64,000 bases of DNA from Butyrivibrio sp. INlla18 (GTDB lineage Bacteria; Bacillota; Clostridia; Lachnospirales; Lachnospiraceae). The position numbers were made by a program, and so were the translations under genes. The number at the start of each line of letters is the position of its first letter. Within the stretch, counting starts at the first letter, position 1. Below, in pieces: positions 41,945 to 52,023 of the stretch. The stretch spans positions 1 through 64,000 of the forward strand of contig NZ_FMXK01000016.1 in assembly GCF_900103635.1 (NCBI RefSeq), written 5' to 3'. The notes beneath the pieces are model-generated. The model searched no databases, was not told where the DNA came from, and worked only from the letters and a program-made list of their open reading frames with translations.

Positions 41945-43378
41945 ATGGCAGACAACAAGAAACTTGTAGCCGAGATCACATCTATGGATGAGGATTTCAC
42001 ACAATGGTACACAGACGTTTGTATTAAAGCTGATCTTGTCAGCTACTCAAACATCAAGGGATGCATGGTTATCAAACCTGCAGGATATGCAATCTGGGAG
42101 CTCATTCAGAAGCACCTTGACGCTAGATTCAAGGAAACTGGCGTACAGAATGCATACCTTCCAATGTTCATTCCTGAGTCACTTCTTCAGAAGGAGAAGG
42201 ATCATGTAGAGGGCTTTGCTCCAGAAGTTGCATGGGTAACACATGGTGGACTTGAGCCACTTACAGAGAGATATTGCGTAAGACCTACATCAGAGACTCT
42301 TTTCTGTGATTACTACAAGGGCGAGATCCACTCATACAAGGATCTTCCACAGGTTCTTAACCAGTGGTGTAGCGTAGTTCGTTGGGAAAAAGAGACAAGA
42401 CCATTCCTTAGAAGCCGTGAATTCCTCTGGCAGGAAGGCCACACAGCTCACGCAACTATGGAAGAGGCTGAAGCTCGTACACAGCAGATGCTCAATGTAT
42501 ATGCTGATTTCCTTGAAAACGATATGGCTATCCCAGTGATCAAGGGACAGAAGACAGATAAAGAAAAGTTTGCAGGAGCAGAGGCTACATATACAGTAGA
42601 AGCTCTTATGCATGATGGTAGAGCACTTCAGAGTGCTACCAGCCATAACTTTGGTGATGGATTTGCTAAGGCCTTTGGCATTCAGTATGCAGGTAAGGAC
42701 AACCAGCTCCACTATGTATGCCAGACATCATGGGGACTTACAACACGTACGATCGGTGCTATGATCATGGTTCACGGCGACAATTCAGGACTTGTTGTAC
42801 CTCCTAAGATCGCTCCAATTCAGGTTGTTGTTATTCCTATTCAGCAGAAGAAGGAAGGCGTTCTGGATGCAGCTTATGATATTGCTAAGAGTCTTTCTGA
42901 TTTCAGAGTTAAGACTGATGATACAGACAGAACTCCAGGATTCAAGTTCTCTGAGCAGGAGATGAGAGGTATCCCAGTTCGTATTGAGATCGGACCAAAG
43001 GATCTTGAGGCTGGAAAGTGCGTTCTCGTAAGACGTGATACTAGAGAAAAGATTGAATGTGCAATCAGCGATGTTCATACAAAGGTTGGAGAACTTCTTG
43101 ACCAGATCCAGAAGGATATGTATGACAGAGCCAAGAAGCATCTTGAAGCACATACATTTGCAGCTCACAACAAGGATGAGTTTGCAGAGAGCTTTAAGGA
43201 GACAAAGGGCTTCGTAAAGGCTATGTGGTGTGGATGCCGTGAATGTGAAGATAAGATCAAAGAGGAGTTCAACGTAACAAGCCGTTGTATTCCATTTGAG
43301 CAAGAAAATCTCTCCGATACATGTGTAGTATGCGGAAAACCTGCTAAGAAGATGGTATATTGGGGCAGAGCTTATTAA
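41945..43378 (+). CDS. proS: Prolyl-tRNA synthetase, short archaeal/eukaryote-like type
   Basis: The 477-residue enzyme has the class II motifs (motif 2 region [28 protein letters not shown]) and lacks the ~180-residue editing insertion of the E. coli type. The C-terminal segment with spaced Cys ([17 protein letters not shown]) matches zinc-binding ends of the archaeal-like ProS found in many Firmicutes. ATG 41945 follows AAGAGGAGA; the frame open upstream is T-box leader. It is regulated by the T-box. Confidence 0.95.
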   Translation: MADNKKLVAEITSMDEDFTQWYTDVCIKADLVSYSNIKGCMVIKPAGYAIWELIQKHLDARFKETGVQNAYLPMFIPESLLQKEKDHVEGFAPEVAWVTHGGLEPLTERYCVRPTSETLFCDYYKGEIHSYKDLPQVLNQWCSVVRWEKETRPFLRSREFLWQEGHTAHATMEEAEARTQQMLNVYADFLENDMAIPVIKGQKTDKEKFAGAEATYTVEALMHDGRALQSATSHNFGDGFAKAFGIQYAGKDNQLHYVCQTSWGLTTRTIGAMIMVHGDNSGLVVPPKIAPIQVVVIPIQQKKEGVLDAAYDIAKSLSDFRVKTDDTDRTPGFKFSEQEMRGIPVRIEIGPKDLEAGKCVLVRRDTREKIECAISDVHTKVGELLDQIQKDMYDRAKKHLEAHTFAAHNKDEFAESFKETKGFVKAMWCGCRECEDKIKEEFNVTSRCIPFEQENLSDTCVVCGKPAKKMVYWGRAY

Positions 43379-43384
43379 TTAAGC

Positions 43385-45070
43385 TCATGCCTTATCTGAA
43401 ATAGCTGCATAGTGCTTGCGCTTATAGTCGTACATTCTCTTGTCGGCTAGCATGAGCACTGTGTGGCTATTTTTTTCTTCAGTTTCTGTATTATTAGCGT
43501 AACCAAAGGAGACACTGTGATTGATCTCTGGATCAGTGTCATCAAGGTCTGCTAATTTATTTGTAAGATTCTTTAGAAGTTCATCTAACTTGTTATTGTC
43601 TGTAAGATCTGTAGTGACGATAAATTCGTCTCCACCAATACGGTAGCATTCTCCAACATCTTTGAAAGTAGTAGAAAGAGCATCGGCAAAGGATCTAAGG
43701 AGTCTGTCGCCTGCTGGATGACCGGAGTTATCGTTTACGTCTTTTAATCCGTTAAGGTCCAAGCTGATTATGCTGTAATCCTTGGCTGAGTTACTAAGTT
43801 CTACAAGCTTTTTATCACTGCTTGCTCTGTTAGGAAGGCCAGTTAAGTTGTCTACATAAGCAATCTGAGCGAGAGAAGCATACTCTTTTCTCTGGGCATA
43901 AGATCTGGTCATGAAGATGAAGTAGTTAAGGAGCTGTGTAAATACAAAGAATAAGGAACCAAAAGGTATAAGCATCTTTGTAATAGGAAGCTGTCTATAA
44001 TCAACAACTTTATTAGTGATGTCTATGATCGGATAGAGTATGAGAGAAAAGCATAAAATGGTCAATCCAAACATAGTGAGTTTTATTGAATAATTTTTGG
44101 TCTTACTTCTAAAATCAAAAAAGTCATAGCATAGCATAACTATCATGCTGATAAGAGCAAAAATATAATAAGCTTTTGCAAAATGAATAAGATGAACAAA
44201 GTCTAAAGCGTGTAGCAAGAGGAAAAAAATACTAAAGGCAAAAGTTGAAGCTCCAAGTAATAAGATAGGGAAGCTGTCTAACCGTTTATGTAACTGCTGA
44301 ACAAGCAGATATATTGAAGGAACAAGAAGATACATTGCAGTATATTCAACGGTTGTGCTTATGGTCTTATTCATGAAAAAGATTGATACGTCAAAAGCAG
44401 TGATCATCCATAATCCTAGCAAAATGCAGATGATGGAACTGATAAGCTGCGGAAATACGCCTGATGTTCGAAGGTAGAACAAAAGGGAGATAACAAAAAA
44501 TACGATTCCAAATACGATAAGGAAAATGCTAGTGAGATAAGGGAACATCACTGAGTGAGCTAGGTATCGTAAAAGGTCATCGAAGTTTCCGAGTTTAGGG
44601 CTTACAAGATCAGTTCTTGTTCCATTTTCAGTAACGTAGAGTTTTATAGAAAGCTTTTTTCCTACATAATCAGAGCCAAGTGGTATCAAGTTATAGCCTA
44701 TACCAACAAAAGAGTTATCGGTTCGGGCATTCGTATCAGCAGAAGCAATACGGTCGCCGTCGAGGAAAACTTCGTAGGCGCAGTGCTGAGTTTTGAACAT
44801 CAGATATGGGAAAGGCTCGTTTATCTTTTCTATTGGTCTGTTGTAATTAAGTGTTACTACATCACCTTTTGTGAAAGTGTAGCCTATCTGTGAGCTTAGG
44901 GTTTCAAGATTGGTATTTAAATATTTTTCATTGCGATAAGTAACGATCCAGCCGCGATCTAATGTCATAAAAGCAAATTGCGGATTGAAAAAGAAAATGT
45001 GCACTAGAGACACAAGGACTATCGTGATCATGACTAGGGCAAGGCTGAGGAATGATGTGATCTTATGCAT
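43385..45070 (-). CDS. Membrane GGDEF diguanylate cyclase
   Basis: The 561-residue protein has an N-terminal membrane segment (~8-28), an extracytoplasmic beta-rich domain (~35-175), about seven membrane segments to ~400, and a GGDEF domain with an intact YRIGGDEF active site. No RxxD site precedes it. ATG 45070 is chosen because AAGGAGG lies 9 bases upstream; it overlaps the upstream gene's stop by 8 bases (ATGCATAA). Sensor layout resembles the HD-GYP protein at 25348. Confidence 0.92.
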   Translation of the reverse strand: MHKITSFLSLALVMITIVLVSLVHIFFFNPQFAFMTLDRGWIVTYRNEKYLNTNLETLSSQIGYTFTKGDVVTLNYNRPIEKINEPFPYLMFKTQHCAYEVFLDGDRIASADTNARTDNSFVGIGYNLIPLGSDYVGKKLSIKLYVTENGTRTDLVSPKLGNFDDLLRYLAHSVMFPYLTSIFLIVFGIVFFVISLLFYLRTSGVFPQLISSIICILLGLWMITAFDVSIFFMNKTISTTVEYTAMYLLVPSIYLLVQQLHKRLDSFPILLLGASTFAFSIFFLLLHALDFVHLIHFAKAYYIFALISMIVMLCYDFFDFRSKTKNYSIKLTMFGLTILCFSLILYPIIDITNKVVDYRQLPITKMLIPFGSLFFVFTQLLNYFIFMTRSYAQRKEYASLAQIAYVDNLTGLPNRASSDKKLVELSNSAKDYSIISLDLNGLKDVNDNSGHPAGDRLLRSFADALSTTFKDVGECYRIGGDEFIVTTDLTDNNKLDELLKNLTNKLADLDDTDPEINHSVSFGYANNTETEEKNSHTVLMLADKRMYDYKRKHYAAISDKA

Positions 45071-46781
45071 GTCTGCTATCCTCCTTTTCATTGCCATGGT
45101 GTTCTCTCTTCATTTCATACATTCTAGAATCTGCAAGCATATAAACTTCTTTTGCTGAACCACTAGGAACTTCATAACTGTAGGCATAACCATAAGAAAC
45201 ACTATACTTGAAGGCCTGCTCTTTACGATTCCATTCATCGAGAATTGAATAAAGCTCGTGGATTCGCTTTGTGCAGTTAAGAGAGTGTTCTTCAATGAGG
45301 ATTACTATGAATTCGTCGCCACCCATTCTGCCGATAAGATTAGCATCCCAGAAGCATTCAGAAAGAATAGTTGAAAAGCCAGTCAAAAGGCGATCTCCCT
45401 CGTGATGACCAAGGGTGTCGTTTACGTGTTTTAACCTGTTAAGGTCAAAACTGATCAAGGTATAGATGTTTCTTTCTTCTGAAAGCATGTTCATAACCTG
45501 CTCGCAGCGGGCTCTGTTGGCCAGACCTGTGAGAGCATCGGTATATGCAAGACTCTTGATGTGACTTTGCATAGATGCAAAATTATTGCTATATACGTTG
45601 TAATAAAGATAGCTTACTAAGAGACAGCAAACGAAAACAAATGAACCGATAGTAAATCCGATCAGGTCTGTATTGGCTTCTCCGGCTGATTTAAAGTACT
45701 TGTTATAGTTAAATAGAAAGATATCGGATATAGCAAGTACGATGAATACAATAAGACCAATAAGGAAGATGGAATCTGATGGAGACACTCGTCTTTCCTT
45801 TGAATGTCTATGGCTTAACTGTTCATGGATTATAAGAGCAAAGGCAATAACGGCTTCTGAATTGGCTGCAACATGTAGGATCATAGAAAACATTGAGAAT
45901 GGGAACAGCCCAGTAAAGTGGAGTATGATCGAAGAAACAAACAAAACCACATCCAGAACAAATAAGCTTAAGAATACTTTTTTCTTCTTGCCGGAAAAAA
46001 GTGAAGCAAGATATCCAAGGATAGCTGTTGGAATGTTGTATAATGCGGCATATTCAGCGATGGAATTGATATATGAATCACCGACTATAAGGCCTAAAAT
46101 ACCATAATAAGCAAGGATGTAGGTTCCAAGTAGCATGGAGATAAGACCACTGAAAAAGAGTCTTAAGTCATTGTCGTGATAAATGATCAGATAAGGAGAG
46201 AGAATCATTAAAAGAAAACCAAGGAAAGAAAAGAATACTCCGGCTAAGAAGTAAACTCCCATGGTGTATAAGTTATGGAAAAATAGGTCTTGACGTTCTC
46301 CAATATAAACATTTGAAAGTCCGGAAGAAGGGAGCTCTTTACTTCCGGAAATTGTGATCGTAAGTTTTTTGCCTGCGTATGAGCGGCTTAATGGAGCATT
46401 ATTAAAAAATTTAGGAATAGAAAATTTGCTTTTCTCTGAATCGTCGTCGCGAGTTGTGTAGATGAGGTCATCGTCGATGAAGATTTCTGTAATTGCATGA
46501 ACTGAGCGGAAGTAAATAGAAGGTTCGATATAATTTAACTCTGGGACAGTAGTAGAGAGCATAACAACATCAGAGTCATCGATGATACCGGTATTGGCAT
46601 CCTTTAGGCTCCGTGCAGGAAGAACAGTTCCATTTAATGAAATTTCCCAATCATCTAAGTTGATGATCGGGGCGCTTGGGGTAGGGGCTATGTGAAAAAA
46701 TGTAGTTAGAAAGATTACCCCAGCTACAAGTAGCAGTGAAATTAGCGCCACTACGATTTTACGATTGATTTTGTACTCCAT
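45063..46781 (-). CDS. Membrane GGDEF diguanylate cyclase
   Basis: The ~572-residue protein has one N-terminal membrane helix, an extracytoplasmic domain (~35-180), six to seven further helices to ~400 and a GGDEF domain (GRMGGDEFIV, intact). It is paralogous in architecture to the next gene and overlaps it by 8 bases, suggesting tandem duplication and translational coupling. ATG 46781 lacks a strong ribosome site; a longer ATG at 46829 is less likely. It diverges from cca with a 78-base gap. Confidence 0.9.
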   Translation of the reverse strand: MEYKINRKIVVALISLLLVAGVIFLTTFFHIAPTPSAPIINLDDWEISLNGTVLPARSLKDANTGIIDDSDVVMLSTTVPELNYIEPSIYFRSVHAITEIFIDDDLIYTTRDDDSEKSKFSIPKFFNNAPLSRSYAGKKLTITISGSKELPSSGLSNVYIGERQDLFFHNLYTMGVYFLAGVFFSFLGFLLMILSPYLIIYHDNDLRLFFSGLISMLLGTYILAYYGILGLIVGDSYINSIAEYAALYNIPTAILGYLASLFSGKKKKVFLSLFVLDVVLFVSSIILHFTGLFPFSMFSMILHVAANSEAVIAFALIIHEQLSHRHSKERRVSPSDSIFLIGLIVFIVLAISDIFLFNYNKYFKSAGEANTDLIGFTIGSFVFVCCLLVSYLYYNVYSNNFASMQSHIKSLAYTDALTGLANRARCEQVMNMLSEERNIYTLISFDLNRLKHVNDTLGHHEGDRLLTGFSTILSECFWDANLIGRMGGDEFIVILIEEHSLNCTKRIHELYSILDEWNRKEQAFKYSVSYGYAYSYEVPSGSAKEVYMLADSRMYEMKREHHGNEKEDSRHA

Positions 46782-46859
46782 GCTACTAGTATATATCGAA
46801 AAAAAGAAAAATCCCAGCGAATTGTTCACAATAATATGTGTTTAGGATATGATGATGAT

Positions 46860-48218
46860 ATGAAGATTAAATTACCAGAGAATGTAAAAACTATACTGGA
46901 TACCATGCATAGTGCAGGTTTTGAGGCATATGTTGTTGGCGGATGCGTCAGGGACTGTGTTCTGGGAAGGGAGCCTCAGGACTGGGACATCACAACAAAT
47001 GCACTTCCAGAAGAGACCAAAAAGCTCTTTAAAAGAACTATTGATACTGGAATAGAGCATGGTACCGTTACTATAATGATAGGCAAAGAAGGCTATGAAG
47101 TAACAACCTACCGAATTGATGGCAAGTACGAGGATAGTAGGCATCCAAGCGAAGTAACTTTTACAAAAAATCTCACAGAAGACATGAAACGCAGAGATTT
47201 TACAATAAATGCTATGGCCTACAATGAAGAGGAAGGTCTCATAGATAGATTTGGCGGCCTTGATGATATTGAGAGCAAAGTGATCAGATGCGTAGGTAAT
47301 CCAAAGGAGAGATTCTCTGAGGATGCTCTTAGGATCATGAGAGCAGTTAGATTCTCAGCTCAGCTTGATTATGAAATAGAAGAAAGCACTAAAGAGGCGG
47401 TAAAAGAGCTGGCGCAAAATCTTAGTAAGATAAGTGCTGAGAGAATACAGACTGAGCTTGTTAAGCTTGTTACCTCTGATCATCCAGAAAAGCTAAAGAC
47501 AGCCTATGAACTTGGTGTGACTAAAGTGATCCTTCCTGAATTTGATAAATGTATGGAAACAGCACAAAATAATCCACATCACATGTACAATGTGGGTGAT
47601 CACATCATTAGTTCAATGGAGAATATCAGAGCAGATAAGGTTTTGAGACTTACGATGCTGATGCATGATATCGCAAAACCTGCTACAATTACTGTAGATG
47701 ACGACGGAGTGTGCCATTTTAAAGGTCATAGTGAACTTGGCGTTCAGATGGCTCATTCTATATTTAGAAGACTCAAATTCGACAGAGACACCATGGACAG
47801 AGCATGCAATCTTATCAGATATCATGATGACCGTTTCCCTGCAACTCCAAAGGCTGTTCGCAGAGCAATGAACAGGGTAGGTGTCGATGAATTTCCATAT
47901 CTTATGGAAGTCAGATATGCCGATACTATGGCACAGAGTATGTACTATCGTGAGGAAAAACTTCAGCTGATAGAGGATACTAAAAAGCTGTATGAAGAGA
48001 TCCTTGCCAAAAAGGATTGTGTAACTTTAAAGGATCTTGCTGTTAATGGTAAAGATCTCATCAGTCTTGGTGTAACGCCAGGCAAAAAGATAGGTGAGAT
48101 ACTAAGCGCCATGCTTGATGATGTTCTAGATAATCCTGAACATAACAGCAAGGAATATTTGTTAGAGCCGGAGCGCCTAAAGAAGACATTCTTGATGGAT
48201 CAGATAAATGAGGGGTGA
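46860..48218 (+). CDS. cca: CCA tRNA nucleotidyltransferase
   Basis: The 452-residue enzyme has the nucleotidyltransferase head (VVGGCVRDCVLGREPQDWDITT), the RRDFTINAMAY motif and an HD domain (LMLMHDIAKP, RYHDDR). It adds CCA to tRNA 3' ends, needed for the tRNA-Arg here that lacks encoded CCA. ATG 46860 is preferred over 46836, with TAGGAT upstream; the choice is not decisive. It is 3 bases from the PEGA gene. Confidence 0.95.
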   Translation: MKIKLPENVKTILDTMHSAGFEAYVVGGCVRDCVLGREPQDWDITTNALPEETKKLFKRTIDTGIEHGTVTIMIGKEGYEVTTYRIDGKYEDSRHPSEVTFTKNLTEDMKRRDFTINAMAYNEEEGLIDRFGGLDDIESKVIRCVGNPKERFSEDALRIMRAVRFSAQLDYEIEESTKEAVKELAQNLSKISAERIQTELVKLVTSDHPEKLKTAYELGVTKVILPEFDKCMETAQNNPHHMYNVGDHIISSMENIRADKVLRLTMLMHDIAKPATITVDDDGVCHFKGHSELGVQMAHSIFRRLKFDRDTMDRACNLIRYHDDRFPATPKAVRRAMNRVGVDEFPYLMEVRYADTMAQSMYYREEKLQLIEDTKKLYEEILAKKDCVTLKDLAVNGKDLISLGVTPGKKIGEILSAMLDDVLDNPEHNSKEYLLEPERLKKTFLMDQINEG

Positions 48219-48221
48219 ATC

Positions 48222-49925
48222 ATGAAAAGCTTTGGTAAATGCTTGAAAAAATCTATATCTGTGATCATGGCAGCAGCTATGGTAATGGCTACTTCCAACA
48301 CTACTGTTTATGCAAGTAGTGACAGCGACAACAAGATATCAATATCAATGATCGATAAATATGATTCAGCTGATACAGCCGCCATCAGAGCTATCGACAC
48401 AGAGCAGAAGCTGATACGTTTTAGGAATCATGCGACAGGCAAGACTTATACTCTTAGCTATGACAATACCAGCATGATGTACGATGTGAGAGGAACAGTT
48501 CTTTCTCCTAGCTTATTAGAAGTAGGTGAGATAGTAGATGTTAAGTTCCTAAAGAGTACCAAGCATATCACATCGCTCAATGTTTCAGCACAAGCTTGGA
48601 CAATAGACAGCACAAGAGACCATGACCTAGTTCGCGGAGACGGAACAGCAAGAGTTAAGGGCGAATCTTACAAGATGGACGCCAGAACTCTTATCATAGC
48701 AGATGGAGAGCTTGCCCTTGCTGACAATATCCTTGCAACAGACAAGATCAAGGTCTGTGGTATAGACAAAGAAATCTATAGTGTTGTAGTTACAAGTGGA
48801 CATGGATATGTAAGTCTTTCATCCGATATAGTAGAAGATCAGAGCCTAGTAGGGGCTTGGATAGAGCTTGATAATGAAGTGATCTACAAGATCTCTCCAA
48901 ACATGCTACTTAGTGCTCCAGAAGGAGACTATAATCTTCAGATCCTTGGAAATGGTGCAAATTACAAATCAGAAGTCAGCATTTCAAGAAATCAGGAAAC
49001 TGTTGTAGATACAAGCGAGATCACGATCAACAAGCCAAAAGAGGGCCTTGTTACATTTCAGATCGTACCTGAATCTGCAGAAGTTTTTGTGGATGGAGAA
49101 AAGGTTCTTACAGGAATCCCTCAGTCTGTTAAGTATGGTTATCATAACCTCAAGATCATGGCTGACGGATACATTACTCAGAACAGATATTTAAAGGTTG
49201 GAACAGCAAAGTCTGTAGTAAATATAGAACTGGAAAAAGAGGATGATGGAAGCGAAGCGTCGACAAATTCTCTTTCTACAAGTTCTGGTTCAGTAGACAA
49301 TAGCACCAGCAAGACCAGCATGGGCACAAGTCATGGAGATGTTGCCAGCAGCAAAAAAAGTGCTGCATCTGTTGCATCAACAGTTAGTAGCAACAGTTCC
49401 GATTCCTCAAGTGTTAGTAAAGTAATAAAGGGCTATTACATATACTTTGATGAGCCATACGGCGCAGAAGTTTATTTTGATGGAAGTTACATAGGAGTAG
49501 TTCCTACCAGCGTTCCAAAGATCTCAGGTAACCACGAGATAATCCTCAAGCAGGACGGTTATCAGACCAAGAGTTATAGGGTCAAGATTGACAAAGAAGA
49601 AGATAACGTTAAGTATGAGTTCCCAGATCTTGTTAAGATCGAAGAACAGTCAAGTTCTTCTGGAAATATCTCATCAAGTAATAATGGCAATACCTCTAGC
49701 GGAAATGCTAGTACAGAGGCTTCATCAGAAGCTTCAACTGGAGCTTCAAAAGAGGCATCGACAGAAGCTTCATCAGAAAGTTCTACGGCAGAAGCATCTG
49801 ATAAAGCCAGCAGCAAGGAACATAGTGCTGGAACAGAAGGAAGTACTGCTGCAGGAACAGGCAAGACAACAAAAGAATCAGAAAAGGCAGGAGATGCCGC
49901 AAGTACGGCGTCAGGAGAAGATTAA
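48222..49925 (+). CDS. Secreted PEGA-domain protein with low-complexity tail
   Basis: The 567-residue protein has a Sec signal peptide (to ~32), a beta-rich N-terminal domain of unknown type, two PEGA repeats (VEVPESAEVFVDGEKV-like at ~275-340 and GAEVYFDGSYIGVVPTSVP at ~415-470), separated by a Ser/Thr-rich linker, and a C-terminal Ser/Ala/Glu/Thr tail (~485-567) with repeated EAS(S/T) units. PEGA domains occur on surface proteins. Function unknown. It lies between cca and rqcP, abutting rqcP with zero spacing. Confidence 0.85.
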   Translation: MKSFGKCLKKSISVIMAAAMVMATSNTTVYASSDSDNKISISMIDKYDSADTAAIRAIDTEQKLIRFRNHATGKTYTLSYDNTSMMYDVRGTVLSPSLLEVGEIVDVKFLKSTKHITSLNVSAQAWTIDSTRDHDLVRGDGTARVKGESYKMDARTLIIADGELALADNILATDKIKVCGIDKEIYSVVVTSGHGYVSLSSDIVEDQSLVGAWIELDNEVIYKISPNMLLSAPEGDYNLQILGNGANYKSEVSISRNQETVVDTSEITINKPKEGLVTFQIVPESAEVFVDGEKVLTGIPQSVKYGYHNLKIMADGYITQNRYLKVGTAKSVVNIELEKEDDGSEASTNSLSTSSGSVDNSTSKTSMGTSHGDVASSKKSAASVASTVSSNSSDSSSVSKVIKGYYIYFDEPYGAEVYFDGSYIGVVPTSVPKISGNHEIILKQDGYQTKSYRVKIDKEEDNVKYEFPDLVKIEEQSSSSGNISSSNNGNTSSGNASTEASSEASTGASKEASTEASSESSTAEASDKASSKEHSAGTEGSTAAGTGKTTKESEKAGDAASTASGED

Positions 49926-50165
49926 ATGAGACTAGATAAATATTTAAAGGTAACAAGGCTTATCAAGCGTCGCACAGTGGCCAATGAAGCTTGCGATGCT
50001 GGAAGAGTTCAGATCAACGGTAAACCAGCCAAGGCATCTACTGATGTTAAGGTAGGTGACAAGATCACAATAGGCTTCGGCAATAAGGATGTAAATGTTG
50101 AAGTGCTAGATGTTCAGGAAACAGTTCACAAAGAAGATGTGACTAACCTGTATCGCTATATTTGA
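49926..50165 (+). CDS. rqcP: RNA-binding S4 protein RqcP (YabO)
   Basis: The 79-residue S4 protein starts MRLDKYLKVTRLIKRRTVANE and has VQINGKPAKAS, matching B. subtilis YabO/RqcP, which drives poly-alanine tailing with RqcH on stalled 50S subunits. Its start ATG immediately follows the preceding stop. It opens the conserved rqcP-divIC-tilS-hpt-ftsH order. Confidence 0.95.
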   Translation: MRLDKYLKVTRLIKRRTVANEACDAGRVQINGKPAKASTDVKVGDKITIGFGNKDVNVEVLDVQETVHKEDVTNLYRYI

Positions 50166-50232
50166 CAGCTTTTTATTGCATGTATTAAAATGTAATTAAA
50201 CAAACATTCTATGAAAATGAGTGGGGTACATA

Positions 50233-50544
50233 ATGGCAACAAGAGCACGCTATAAGAGGCGTCGTTCTCAGAACAGAGCAGGCATTATCTGGGCTAGCTT
50301 TGTAGTACTCATTCTTGTAACAGTAGTTTCTATCAAGAGTGTAGGACTTATGAAGAAAGCCAAGGATTATGAGACTAAAGAGGCAGCTCTTCAGCAGCAG
50401 ATCGAGCAGGAGATGGCTAGAACAGAAGAGATCGCTGAGTTCGAGAGATACACACAGACGCGTAAGTATATAGAGGATACAGCAAGAGAGAAACTTGGAC
50501 TTGTTTATCCAGGAGAGATTATCTTTAAAAACGAGGATAAGTAG
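50233..50544 (+). CDS. divIC: Septum formation initiator DivIC/FtsB family
   Basis: The 103-residue protein has a basic N-terminus, one membrane segment (~17-36) and an extracytoplasmic coiled coil (YETKEAALQQQIEQEMARTEEIAE) ending with ARQKLGLVYPGE-like AREKLGLVYPGE, typical of DivIC/FtsB. It stabilises the divisome. ATG 50233 follows AGTGGGG. Location in the rqcP-tilS cluster supports the call. Confidence 0.92.
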   Translation: MATRARYKRRRSQNRAGIIWASFVVLILVTVVSIKSVGLMKKAKDYETKEAALQQQIEQEMARTEEIAEFERYTQTRKYIEDTAREKLGLVYPGEIIFKNEDK

Positions 50545-50549
50545 TTAAT

Positions 50550-50579
50550 AGCGCAGACATCAAGATTTGAGTCTGCGCT
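50550..50579 (+). terminator. Hairpin/terminator between divIC and tilS
   Basis: AGCGCAGAC pairs with GTCTGCGCT and an inner TCAA/TTGA extends it; TTAATTTG follows. It lies only 27 bases before tilS, so it probably works as an attenuator in the cluster. Confidence 0.6.
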
Positions 50580-50606
50580 TTAATTTGTTTTTGATGGAAT
50601 ACGCAC

Positions 50607-52019
50607 ATGAACGCATTTGAGAGTAAGGTCTTAAACTTCATAAGGGATAACCACATGATAAAAGAGGGAGAGTCTGTCCTTGTGGGATTATCAGGTGGGG
50701 CAGATTCCATGGCTCTTGTGACAGCTTTGTATGAACTAAGAGATATCCTTGGGATCAGCATTTTTGCGGCTCATGTCAATCACATGATCAGACCGGAAGC
50801 TGGAGAAGATGCAGCTTTTTCCAAAGAGTATTGTGAAAAAAGGAATATTCCATTTTATCTTTTTGAAGAGGATGTTCCTGAATATAGTAAAAAGATGCAC
50901 CTTACTGAGGAAGAGGCTGGAAGAGTAGTAAGATATAACGTTTTTTCAGAGCTTGTTAAGGACAAAAAGATAGATAAGATCGCAGTTGCTCATCATCAGA
51001 ACGATGCGGCAGAGACGTTTCTTTTGAATCTGTTCAGAGGAACAGGTATCAGGGGCGGAAGTGGTATAAGACCTGTCAGAGATAACATCATCAGACCCCT
51101 TTTGTGCGTGTCAAGAGCAGAGATAGAGGCTTATCTTGAGGAAAAAGGCCTTGGCTACTGCACTGATGCAACAAATCAGGAAAATGATCACACCAGAAAT
51201 AAGCTTAGAAATGTAGTCCTTCCTTTTGTTCAAGGCGAGGTAAACAGTGCGGCAGTAGATCACATAGTAAGAGCCAGCAGAGAAATCGGTCAGGCTTATG
51301 ACTATATCAAAGAGCAGGCAGGCAGAGTTTTTGATAAGTGCTGCATAGACACTGCAAAAGAGATCAGGATCGATCAGGATATATTGAGTAAAGAGCCGGA
51401 GATCATCAGGCGATACGTGATCCTTAAGTGTTTTGAGCTCATAGTTCCAGGAAGAAAAGATATTACATCAACTCATGTGGATATGATCATGAATCTCATG
51501 GAGAGCACTGATGGCAGTGCTAGTCTCAACCTTCCTTATGGAATCAAGATTGAAAGGGCCTATGATAAGCTCTTTTTCAAAAAAGAAGTATCTGCAGAGC
51601 CTTCAAAAGAGCAGAAAATTTATAAGATGAGCAATCTAGAACCAGGCAGTGAATATGTATTTGACCTTGGGGAGCTTGGCATGGCAAATGTAAAAGTGAT
51701 TTCATATAATGAAAAGATGCTTATTCCAAGTGATACATATACTAAATGGTTTGATTGTGATAGAATACAAGAAGTCATTTTTAGATATAGGGAGCCGGAA
51801 GACTTTATCTATATTGAACAGGGCGAATCAAGTCACAAGAAAAAACTGTCCAAATTCATGACAGATGAGAAGATTCCTGCATCTTGCAGGGATAATATCT
51901 ATGTTCTTGCAGAAGGGAACCATGTATTATGGATTCCCGGATATAGAATGAGCAGTTCTTTTAAAATTTGCAAAAAAACCCAGAAAATATTGGCTATAAC
52001 AATTAGTAAAGGAGATTAA
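50607..52019 (+). CDS. tilS: tRNA(Ile)-lysidine synthetase
   Basis: The 470-residue enzyme has the PP-loop SGGADSMAL near residue 29 and the AHVNHMIR and HHQNDAAETFLLNLFRG motifs, plus TilS C-terminal domains. It converts the wobble C of tRNA-Ile(CAU) to lysidine. It sits 4 bases before hpt. Confidence 0.95.
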   Translation: MNAFESKVLNFIRDNHMIKEGESVLVGLSGGADSMALVTALYELRDILGISIFAAHVNHMIRPEAGEDAAFSKEYCEKRNIPFYLFEEDVPEYSKKMHLTEEEAGRVVRYNVFSELVKDKKIDKIAVAHHQNDAAETFLLNLFRGTGIRGGSGIRPVRDNIIRPLLCVSRAEIEAYLEEKGLGYCTDATNQENDHTRNKLRNVVLPFVQGEVNSAAVDHIVRASREIGQAYDYIKEQAGRVFDKCCIDTAKEIRIDQDILSKEPEIIRRYVILKCFELIVPGRKDITSTHVDMIMNLMESTDGSASLNLPYGIKIERAYDKLFFKKEVSAEPSKEQKIYKMSNLEPGSEYVFDLGELGMANVKVISYNEKMLIPSDTYTKWFDCDRIQEVIFRYREPEDFIYIEQGESSHKKKLSKFMTDEKIPASCRDNIYVLAEGNHVLWIPGYRMSSSFKICKKTQKILAITISKGD

Positions 52020-52023
52020 GAAA

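Noticed and set aside
49700..49800. Repeated GCATCTTC/GAAGCTTCA-like units suggestive of a CRISPR or DNA repeat
   Set aside because: They are codons of the Ser/Ala/Glu low-complexity tail of the PEGA protein, with no regular spacers.
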